Shown: positions 25,601-37,600 of the stretch, one piece after another | How positions within the stretch are numbered: the stretch's first letter is position 1 | Layout of the letters: every line of letters begins with the position of its first letter | Assembly: GCA_033032175.1 (NCBI GenBank) | Contig: CM065316.1 | Span: forward strand, 5,612,115 to 5,676,114 | Source of the DNA: Saturnia japonica | Taxonomy: Eukaryota > Arthropoda > Insecta > Lepidoptera > Saturniidae | Length of the DNA: 64,000 nucleotides | Direction: 5' to 3' | Translations under genes and position numbers: made by a program | The notes under the pieces: model-generated | Seen by the model: the letters and a program-made list of their open reading frames with translations, nothing else | Told to the model about the DNA's origin: nothing | Database searches by the model: none

Positions 25601-28600
25601 TTTTAGTTAATCGTGTTCAGAGATCGGTCGGTGTATTTCTATACTATCTATACTAATATAATAAAGCGAAAGAGTTGTTTTGTTTGTTTGTTTTAAACAC
25701 GTTAATCTCTGGAACTACCCCAGTCGGATTCTAAAAAATCTTTTTGTATATGATAGCCAGACTCACGACGAATAGTATTATAGGCTGTCTAACATTAGGC
25801 TACAACTCTCAGCAATCCTTAAATATTAATTTTTGTTAATTCAGAGGTGGAAGCCCTTCCGAGCTGCTTTATCCGCTTGCGCTGTCGTAATGGTTAATGA
25901 TACGTAAACACAATTTACAATTTACGTACATTACGTCTCAATAATGAATCTCAAATGAGTACACGTTTCATTAGGTTTTCAGTGAGCTCGTGTGGCACCC
26001 ATATATCGAGCTTTTTGGTATAGCTTTCCTCAAATGGGTTAAAACTGTTTTGTGGTCAATTTCCAGTTCTTCAGCTACATCGTAACTACTGATATGCCGA
26101 ACTTACTCCACTTTTTTTAAAAATGGCGTTCATTTTATTCGTAACGACCAGAGCGAGGTGCATCTTTAACATCAAAATTTCCGGACTGAAAACGTTTGAA
26201 TCAACTTTGTGCTACTCTTACTGACATTGCATTAGGTCCATAAACATCATAAATTTTTCTCGCTGATAGAGTTGCATTTTTGCCTTTTTTGTAATATATG
26301 TAATAATAAAAGAGTAAAGAATCGAAATCTGTACATTGAAAATATTTAAGAAAAAATTATAATACAGAGGGGGGGGGGGGGGTGGATTTAGAATCACAGA
26401 TAGAACACATCGATAGTATTTGAAATTTTTGTCTGTCTGTCTGTCGGTATGTTTGAACGCCAATCACGCAAATACTACTGGACCGAATTTAATTAAATTT
26501 GGTATTTTGTTATGATTGTAGTTTATAGGCTAAAGGTACATTTAGGGTGCATTTTTACACGTATCGAGATATGTATGGACTATAAATGGCATTTAGGTTA
26601 TGTACATTTAAAAAAGAATGTATTTATGTGTAATTTTGTAATATATTTAAAATATTTAGTGATGATACCATTCTTTTTTATCTTTACATTATTTTTTAAA
26701 AAGACAATAAATGGCAACATATGTTTTTTTTAATTTCCAGGAGTAATCATAGATGGCGCTGTATGACTAGGTTAATAAATTGTAATGAAATTGATTTTAT
26801 ATTTATTGTCACACTTAAGTGTATATTTTCTGTAAACACTTATATTAATAACTAGATGTGCCCACGACTTCGTCCGCGTGGTATATTTCGTGTATGAAAA
26901 ACAGCAACTAAATAAAAACCTCCCCTCACCTTACGGTATTTGATCGGTATTAGAGCCTATGCACACGACGTTTTTCGAACAAGCTGAGGACGCCTGTTTT
27001 TGATGAGCACGTCAGCTGCGTTACATTTTTTGGTGTTTGCGCTATCAAGATTTTTATTAAATTACACTAAGCAGACATACTATAAAGCATTATTATTCAC
27101 TGGATATTAACAGTTAATAAAATTAGGTTTTCGTAAAGGACGGATAACATTTAAAATAATTGTAGTTGGGTTTTCTCAAAGTTTATACTGGTCAATACCT
27201 TAAGGTGAGATTGAGGTGAGGGAAGATTTTTATTAAGTTGCTGTATTTCTTACACAAAATATACCACGCGGACGAAGTCGTGGGCACAGCTAGTATACAT
27301 TTAAAGAAATATCCTCAGCCGTTAATAAAGACGCAAAAATTAACGTACACTCTGATTTATAATTTGTTGAACTAAAATTATAGGTGCGATTGACCTGTTT
27401 TTATTTTTAAATGTTGCTAACGTGGAACATAGTATTGTAGTAAGCTATATTTATTTTTGAACCATTTATTACCAATGAGTAAAATGAAATCGAAGAGTCT
27501 TGTGAAAACAATTCGATGAATCATTTATGAATAGCTTTACTACAACACTATGTTCAACGCTTGCAACATTTAAAAAAAACAGGTTGATCGCAGCTGTCAC
27601 TTTAGTCCAGCAAATTATAAATTAGAGTATAATTTGTTTATTTTAATAAAACTTTATTTACACCCTGAAACACTGACACATAAATATATAATTTCCCAAT
27701 TATGTACAGTTGAGCGAAAATATTTAAAAAAAATTAAAATGTTTTAAAAATATTATCATTTAATGAAAGAAATGCTTTAAAATACCTATTATACTATTTT
27801 CAGATTTACATTGTTTGGATTTCATCCAATTTCGAAATATTCCTTCTAATTTTGTAATATGTTTTTTTTTTCTCTTAATTAAAATCAATTACCGCGTATT
27901 CACGTACCTAACTATTCTATAATGTCAAAATTCTGTTTGTAATGTTAAAACAACATCTTTGTACTAAACGTATATGAAAGTATATACGGCACCAACTTAT
28001 AAAGAAAACCTTTTTTTTTATTGTTGTATATCTAGTCTGTCTGTTTGTTCCAGCTAATCTCCGAAATGGTTGGACCTATTTTGACGGGACTTTCACTGGC
28101 GGATAGCTGATGTTCTATGGAGTAATTTAAGCTACTTTTATTTTGTAAAAAGAATTAGAGTTCCGCACAAATAAAATAAACTAAATTAGCAGTGTCCAGT
28201 AACGCGCGCACCCCACGTGCACTGTCCCCTTCGCCGCTGTTGCCGTATACGTAATTCCACGCGGGAGAAGTGCAGACACAGCTTGTGTTATAATAATGAT
28301 ACTAAATATCCCACAGCAGGGCAAAGGCCTAAAGAGAACGGACAAGTAAATCAAAACATTAGCCCACTTTGTTGATTTTAAACACCGAATTATAATGTTG
28401 TCCTGTATTTTACGATTATAGCTTTTCGATAATTTTTCTCAAACTCTGATTTCCTTACGTTGTTTTCGTTCACCTTAAGATAAGGGATTTAGGAAAAAAA
28501 AAGCAAATTTCAAGGCGCAAACGATTCAACCACAATGACTACTTATTTATTATTTTGTTTTATCAATATTCCGTCGTTATTTTATGGAATCATAACATGA

Positions 28601-31600
28601 ACACATTACGTTATTAAGTGGTGTATGTTTATAATAATCTTAACAATATACGCAATTGGAATACTTGTAAATATAATAAAATCTTAGTGAATGGTTATTG
28701 TGGGTGTTCCTTAGAAGATAGGACTTGTTTGTAGGCCTTTTTAATGCCTACAATTATGTAGTACATTAATTTGCTATATATCTTATTGTTTACTCAACGA
28801 AAGCCATTTAAGCGCCCAAATTGATTCACCATGACTACTTTTTTTAAATTGTGCGGAACCCTAATTATTTTTCTAAAATATAAGTAACCTAAGTTACTCC
28901 CTATAAAATCAGCTATTTCCCAGTGAAAGTCCTGTCGAAATCGATCCAACCGTTTCGGAGATTACCTGAAACAAACAGACAGAGAAAAATTTTAATAATG
29001 GGTTTTTTGTTATAGGTATCGTATATACTTTCATTTTCATTTAGGAAAAAGCTGTTATTTTGACATTACAAACAGACACTTCAATTTTATGAATTGTAAA
29101 AATTAAAGTGAATTATTCAATCATATTACTTTATTCTAAAAGCCTAAAAATACAAATTTAGAAAATAAAAACTTTGACCTTTTTGTTCAAAAAGCGACTT
29201 TTTGTCCTCTCATAAAACGTGATGTCATCATACATTATATACACAGTTGGGTGTTATGCTTATTATATTGTCTCGTGACAAGTGACTCTAAAGAAATATT
29301 GACTTTAAAATTCCATCAGAAGGGGGACCTTCCTGATTGTTCCGTAACGTGTATCTATAGACAGCTGAGGGCGGTGCTGAACGTGTGCCCTTTGGTTTTT
29401 AATTTATATGTATTCTTATTTATACAGCAGATACTCAGGGACACTGCCATATGTCTTTTAAATATTTTTTTTATTTATGTCGCGTTTGACACATTGTATA
29501 AAGGTGTGACGAGTAATTTTTCTCTCAGAAGGGGGAACTTCTTAACAGTTTGGTTACGTATTTGTGCAGGGGACGGATTTATGCTCAACGTGTGCTCGGT
29601 ACTACAACTGTTGTCGGTGCGTATCAAGCTGGAGCGAGTGTACCCGCTGTACGCGTTCGAGTCGGACTCGTGGGTGACCGTCGGCGATGAGACGAGACTC
29701 TTCTTCACCGCCCAGGAATCACAGGACTGGCTCGACACACTCAGTTAGTTAATCTAAACACTAGCAGTTTTATGGTAACCTTCATCTCGGCACGAACTAA
29801 AAAGTTTGTGGTCTTTGTCATACCGTGAAGTTGTGGGACCGTCTTCCGGCCAGTGTGTTCCCACTTTCTTATAACATCGGGACAATTAAGCGCAACGCGA
29901 AACGATGTTTATGCAGGTCGGCAAGACAGCGGTGATCGCCGATGGAGTTAGATCTCTCGGTGCCGAGCTATTATGAAATGAAAAGCTTATATATGTGTTA
30001 TATATTTTTGAATCAGTAAATCGAATCAATTCGTTTTATAAAAATTATTGCTGTAAATACTATTTAAAACGTCTCTCACTGTCATTTGATCAACAATAAT
30101 TTTAGTTTATAATTTAATAAAAATCTAGTCAAAATTTCGTTGCTACATTTTACCTCACGTATGTATATTAAAAATGCATTGCAGTGATTTTTTTAAAACA
30201 TCTGTAATTTACCGATTTTTGAACTCTGTTTTTTTGTATAGTAGCGGTTTCCAACTTGTAAAGCGGCACTCCCAGGTGAGGCGCTTATATTTTGAAATAA
30301 AAAACAATGTTAATATCATAATGTCTTTTTATTAAGTTAACTTCAATTTTAACGTAACAGGACATTACAATTGTAGTTATGTTTCTTTTTTTTAAATAAA
30401 TATTTCAAGATAGAGAGTTGGTGACAAAAAAATTTAAGGGGTGTAGTAGCATAAAGATTGAGAACCTCTGTTGTAAAAATATTCTGTCTACTCTTGTATT
30501 CGTTTTAATGTTATATCGATTTTCATAATATTGTTTTTTTGATATAGATAATGATCCTAATCACAAATGGCCGGAACCAAAGTTCCAGACAGTATGTTGG
30601 TTCCTGACGCTACACATGCATCATGTTGCACTTATACCAGCATTGCACACGCATCAGCGACGTATACGGTATGTGTCCACACTTCTTTTAATTTAATGGC
30701 AACTGTGCTCATTCATAATTCTGCCAGTGTCACATTAATAGAATATTTATGTACCTAATAACTAGCAACCCGTCGCAGGTTCGCACCGGTAGCAGAGTAA
30801 TACATACAACTCTTATTGGTATACGCGACGAGCAGTTCCATGATTTTTTCCGACATTTTCATCATCCATTGTCATATTTTAACCAGTTTAAACAAAATCG
30901 TAATGAATTCTAAATCTAAACCTTCCTCATGAGTCACTCCGTCCATTTATGAAAAGCGTCCGAAAATCCGTTCAGTAGTTTTTGAGTTTATGACAGACAG
31001 ATGCGGCAGAGGACTTTGGTTTCTAATAAATATTATAGTAATATTCTTATAATCTTCAAAAATAACTGACAAGATGGCGGTTCACTTGTTAAAACTGTTC
31101 TAGAAGTATTGTGGCAACTTAAAATGCATGCTCCTAGTTATTATTTATAATCCAGTTCACATGTGGACAATAATCAAATATGTTTATTGTCCAGCGCGTT
31201 CCGAGACCTGCAAAAGGTGATAGAGGAATTAATGGCTGCGGAACCGCAATGGCGAAATAGTTTCATATCGTTGCGCAATCGAGAATTACTGCGACGCTGG
31301 CGACGACAAATCAAACGGTTACACAGGTAATGATTTTTTTCTATTATGTGTTGGCTATTAGCCATAGATTTAGACATGGGTAACTCAGCAAAATTCCTTG
31401 CACCAACTCACTAACTCAAACGCAGCTTACTGCGTCGGCGCATTAAGTTAGCTCAAATTTGCCCTATGGTGCAGCAACATGGTACGGTTAAATGGCAAAG
31501 TTAGAGAAATGAATGAGTCAGCTGACCGGCCCGAGGGGCGCGCGCGTCGTGGAGCGGCGCTGTGGTGAAGTGCGATGTGCGCCAACACATTTGGAATAAG

Positions 31601-34600
31601 TGTGTTTACACATCCGGCGCAGTGATTTGAGTTGATGCAATGGTTACCCATGTCTACATAGATTTCGCTTTTGTATTTTCGGGTTATATTCTACAATATA
31701 GCGCCCATTTTTTTGTGTACTTTAATATTTATTTTCGACATAATATGAGTGATGTACTGTAGTGTTTTTTATAGTGTCCCTGGCGTAAATGGTCAGTGAT
31801 ACGTAAATTCAATGTTCTACGAAAATATTGATCCTTAGTACATCTAAAAAAAGTCCACGATACCATCTGTCTATCTCTTATACATAAGCCAGAATCAGGC
31901 ATTATGCAACAAAAATGAATTGAAAATTAAAAAGTGAATTTATGTGCATTATTATTAAGCATAGCATATTAATCCTTACGAGCTAAAGTTCCTTCATCAT
32001 TAAGACAATTTCATGAAGTTAAATCTTTGCCATTTAATAACATGTTATTTGGATGCATAGTTTAGGAAATAATGGAAAATTAAAATGTGAGAACACTGTA
32101 GAACAGGATGCGGTGAAAATTGAAAACCAATATATTCTATACCTTAAGATAATGTTACTAATTTTTGTGTGTATTTTAAAGTATATGCGGGTGAAACCGC
32201 GGTGCACAGTTAGTAGATTATAAAATGCAAAAAGAAGTTATTAAAATCTATCTGGTAATTCCAAAGATTAGCTTGTTTAAACAATCTCTTGAACTTTATA
32301 ATATTGATACAGATCAAAGCAGTGCGCGGAGACGGCGCTGCTTGACGGAGAGCTGATGCGACGCAGCTTGCAGTTCTACTCGTCAGTGTGTGCGCTCCTT
32401 AACAACCAGCTGGACAGCGCGCTGCGAGGCCAGGAACCCATAGACCACGCCTTCCGCGCCCTGCCAGAGTGGTATGTCGAGGACATCGCCGAGTTCATGC
32501 TCTTCGCCGTGCAGTGAGTACACGCTTTATGAACTTGCACTCTAAATGTCAGAAACAAAATAATTATTTCCACAATGAACACAAGTGATTCTTAACAAGA
32601 CAATTTTTAACCAAAAAGAAAACCAACTTTAATAATTTTAAAAAGCTCTCTTGTGTATCTTCGATGTTGAAGGTCCAACGCCAATGAAATGAAAATGGGA
32701 CTACCCTTGAGGTATCCCTTATGCAACAAAAAAAGAGTCATCAAAATCGGTTCATAAACAACAAAGTTATGGCTGAATATCCATTCAAAATATATATACA
32801 ATATGTATCGAAAACCCCGTCGAGTCCGAAAAGAGTACATTGGTACCCCAATGACATTACCAAAAAAAATATCAAAATTTTATTTATTATGAAAATAAAA
32901 ATGTTATTGCGATTTAAAATTAACATACTTCGTTTTAGTTTCCCTAAAATTTTGCAAATTTTTAAAACGTGAAAGCACCGTCGTCAACCGCGGCGCGGAG
33001 CAGCGGTACATACTTTGATCGTACGGCGGTACCCTGTATTGCCACGTAAGTTTCCTCAATTAACTATTTTTATTAACATTTTGTTAGGGGTAATTTTTTT
33101 TACTTATAATCTGAGATAGATAACATAAACAGAATATAATCTCGATACCTAATAATACCTTCGCGGATCCGACGAGGTTTTCAATACATATTGTATATTC
33201 GAATTGTTGAAGGTGGTTAAAAATACAAAAGAGAGAGAGAAGTTTTAAGAAATGCAGGGCACAGAGAAATTTATTTGGAGATTGAGACTAAAATGATTGT
33301 TCTTTGAATTTTTGGACGTTGTATAACATCGCGGTCATAAAAAGCTTGTTGCGGCGCGATATCTTTATTATCCAATAATATCTTCTAGTAAATTCGAAAA
33401 AAAACAAGTGATACATCAGTTTGCTGTTACCAAAGCACAATTTTAGTCGGTCGAATCTGATTGACATCTTTATCGAACATTTAGTATTTTATTTAGTAAC
33501 TTTACTTTTATAGAATGTGGATCAGCTTTTTGAAGAGAACTTTCTTTGAGGACGTTGAGAGTAAAATTCCAAGGGTAAATTTAAGTACCGAAGTAAGTAA
33601 GGAAACAGTTCTGACGCTAATGGGAGTAGGGAGTAAGGATTTGGCCAGAGATAGAAAAAGAAAGAATAATGCTAAAACCGAGACCAAGGCTAAGGATCGC
33701 GTTGTTATTCCACAATTGAATTTAATTTTTTGATAATAGCTAATATATGTAAAAGGCATACAAGGTTTGGAACATTACTTACAAAAGTTTCACTTTTGTC
33801 ACATTGCCACGAGCATATAATACCACGCGCTCTTGTTTTCTTCTACTGCTAGTATAACCAATTTCAGATATGTGCCACAAATAGTCGCGGACTACATAGA
33901 AGACCCAATAATAGCGTGGCTCCTGAAAGCGATCTGCAATTCCCACCTCATCAAGAACCCCTACCTCGTCGCGAAGATAGTCGAAGTCCTATTCGTTATC
34001 AACCTCTCCGTACCGTTGAAGTTAAAGAATGTTTACGAGAAGTTCATGGATCATCTTATATCACAAACATTGTTACCGAGCGCCTTGATGAAGTTCTACA
34101 CGGATATAGAGACGACCGGTCAGAGTACTGAATTCTACGACAAATTCACGATTCGCTTCCACATAAGTATTATACTGAAAGGAATGTGGGAACGACCTAT
34201 ACATAAGCAGGTTAGTGAATTATTATCTCATTTATAATGCATATTTTTATAATCTATTGTCTAAAGTATCTGATAACTTACCTCCTCTGGCCAAATTTCC
34301 TGATCATATTGTGGAAAAAAGCAATATGTTGACTACTAACTGAAATTTATGGAGTTTTTGGCATGAGGGATATTGGCTAATTCTTTTGTAGGAAACTCTC
34401 CAGCAAAAAAAATCACAAATGAGGACATCCGCAAAAGAACCAAAGTATCCAACATAGCCCTAAGAATAGTTAGATTTAAGTGTCGGTTACCTGGGCAAAA
34501 TCTCGCAAAACGGATGGCTGATGGGACCGAATATTTTACGAGTGGTGAACGCGAGATCTTTGCGAGAAGCCTATTTCCAGTAGTTGACGTCTTTTGGTTG

Positions 34601-37600
34601 AAATGATGATGATGATGGTGAAACTCTCCAGTTACTGAAGATCAGCAATCAGCTGTTTGTAAAATTGCCTATCCCTATCCACTACAACTATTCCATGATA
34701 CACTATACTTATTAGGTGTATAAATATAACATTTGATTTGCAGGCAATCGTGAAGGAATCCCGATCGGGTCGTCAGTTCGTAAAGTTCATCAACATGCTC
34801 ATGAACGACACGACGTTCTTACTTGATGAATGTCTCACGGTATGAATTTTACATTAATACTTTAAACTACCTACCTATAAGACGTTATAAATTATATTGT
34901 GCATTAATTTTTGTACCGACAGTTCCTCTAGACTTGAGCCATTTCGTTAATTAAATCCAGGTGATATTGCAGGGTAAATGCTAAATTTATAAGAAATGGT
35001 ACCCCATATATTATAGTGGCAACACATTTTTAACTTAATATTGATAACTAAACCAAAATATTATCTAACACAGTACCATTCGCACAATGGATGAGAAGTG
35101 GCTATATTATCTTGACGATGATAATGTATGTTTTCAGTACCTAAAACGTATCCACGAAGCACAAGAAGGCTTGTCGACGCCCAGTGGCAGCGGGGAGGCA
35201 CGGGCGCGCGCTCTCGCACAGGACGAGCGACAATGCCGCTCATATCTCACGCTAGCCAGGTTCCTATATTCTATTCAATATTTCATCTCACTCTTGCCAG
35301 GTTCCTAAATTCTTTATTTAATATTTTATCTCACGCTAGCCAGGTTCCTATATTCTATTCAATATTTCATCTCACTCTTGCCAGGTTCCTAAATTCTTTA
35401 TTTAATATTTTATCTCACGCTAGCCAGGTTCCTATATTCTATTCAATATTTCATCTCACTCTTGCCAGGTTCCTAAATTCTTTATTTAATATTTTATCTC
35501 ACGCTAGCCAGGTTCCTATATTCTATTCAATATTTCATCTCACTCTTGCCAGGTTCCTAAATTCTTTATTTAATATTTTATCTCACGCTAGCCAGGTTCC
35601 TATATTCTATTCAATATTTCATCTCACTCTTGCCAGGTTCCTAAATTCTTTATTTAATATTTTATCTCACGCTAGCCAGGTTCCTATATTCTATTCAATA
35701 TTTCATCTCACTCTTGCCAGGTTCCTAAATTCTTTATTTAATATTTTATCTCACGCTAGCCAGGTTCCTATATTCTATTCAATATTTCATCTCACTCTTG
35801 CCAGGTTCCTAAATTCTTTATTTAATATTTTATCTCACGCTAGCCAGGTTCCTATATTCTATTCAATATTTCATCTCACTCTTGCCAGGTTCCTAAATTC
35901 TTTATTTAATATTTTATCTCACGCTAGCCAGGTTCCTATATTCTATTCAATATTTCATCTCACTCTTGCCAGGTTCCTAAATTCTTTATTTAATATTTTA
36001 TCTCACGCTAGCCAGGTTCCTATATTCTATTCAATATTTCATCTCACTCTTGCCAGGTTCCTAAATTCTTTATTTAATATTTTATCTCACGCTAACAAGG
36101 TTCCTAAATTTTATTCGAAATTGTATTTCACGCTTACCAGGTTTCTGTTGTAAAATGAGATTTTATGTTAATTACCTAAAATTACTGTTGTTAAATTCTT
36201 ATTACAGAGAAACAGTCGACATGTTGGAGTATTTAACAGTGGAGATAAAGGAACCGTTCCTACGCACCGAGCTCGTCGACCGGCTCGCCTCTATGCTGAA
36301 CTTTAATTTGCAACAATTATGCGGACCCAAATGTAAAAATCTTAAGGTAAGAAATTTTTTGCCAAATGTTTTATTTAAACACAATTTTATTGAATAATAT
36401 AAAAGCAAAAACGGCATTGTCCACTTTTGCAAAAATGTACCATAGGTACTTTAACTTATTTAAAAGCAATCAAATTTTATGTGACCAGTTACTGATAATT
36501 ACTGTGTTAATAAAACTAGCTCTGCCCGCAATTTCGCATGCGTTAACTACAAAATTATTGCTTACTAGCTGTGCCTGTGGCTTCATTGTGTGTAGCAATC
36601 TTGCTTTCCCACTCCTGGCTATTTTAAAGACAAAAATGCTTATTGTGGGTGTTCCTTAGAAAATAGATGTATACTCTCCCGGACTTTTTTGCAGGTTTTT
36701 TAATGCCTATAATTATGTAGTACATTAATTTGCTATATCTCTTATATACTCAGCATAAACCATTTAAGCGCCCAAATTGATTCGCCAAGACCAGGTTTTT
36801 TTTATTTGTGAGGAACCCTAATTCTTTTTCTAAAATAAAAGTATCCTAAGATACTCCCTATATCATCAGCTATCTATCAGTGAAAGTCCTGTTAAAATTG
36901 GTTCAACCGCTTCGGAAATTACCCGGAACAAACAGACAGACAGACAAAAATGTTAAAAATGGTGCTTTTTGTTATAGGTATCGTATATACTTTCATAAGC
37001 ATTTAGTAAGAAACTGTTATTTTGTCATTACAAACAGACACTTTTAATTGTATAGATGAAGATATCGTGACATTTTTTTTTAGATAAAGACCAGATGTCT
37101 AAAGTGTAAAACAAAAAAAAAAATTATTAAATATTCTAGTATTTTTACGTGATGCAGTAGCAAACCACTATCATTTAATCTAATAAAAATGTAACATAAA
37201 TAAATATTTCTTGTATTGGCCTTCCTGCCTTCTATCATTAACGGTGGGCTTATATATGCCTCAAACTAGTTAAACAGTATAAAAAAATTACGTAGCTCAA
37301 GTTGAAAGGCTGTCGCGAAGCGTCTATTGATTTTAAGTCATCATATTCTACTTAATATAACTTTACTAACTTTAAAATACTGACAAACGACTCAGAAGCT
37401 TAAATCAAGCAATCCAAAAGTATGAAATTTTGCGCGGGAATTCCTCATATAACGAAACTAAGCACTAAGGAGTCTTGAAAATTGACGCTCTAATAGGGGT
37501 TAAAAATATTTAGGCACATCAATAATTTTGTAGTTCGGATTGATCTCATCGGGTTACATTGGATATTGTAACTATAATTTATGAAGCACTTTTTATTTAA

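Larger units (their letters stand above)
20129..29569 (+). other. UBE4B intron 6 (9.4 kb), a mobile-element trap
   Basis: The largest intron. It contains about ten recognisable repeats (listed separately) and a mariner remnant. The stretches 20600-21700, 22750-24090 and 24360-25630 contain only AT-rich or decayed sequence without identifiable features. Confidence 0.8.

Noticed and set aside
33508..33759. Overlapping open frames on both strands in UBE4B intron 10
   Set aside because: Neither shows a known motif; inclusion would break the continuous UBE4B reading phase between exons 10 and 11.
35128..36153. 341-codon open frame with a 28-residue peptide repeated ten times
   Set aside because: It exists because the 84-bp repeat unit is a multiple of three. 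It is out of frame with UBE4B exon 13 and lies almost wholly in the intron.
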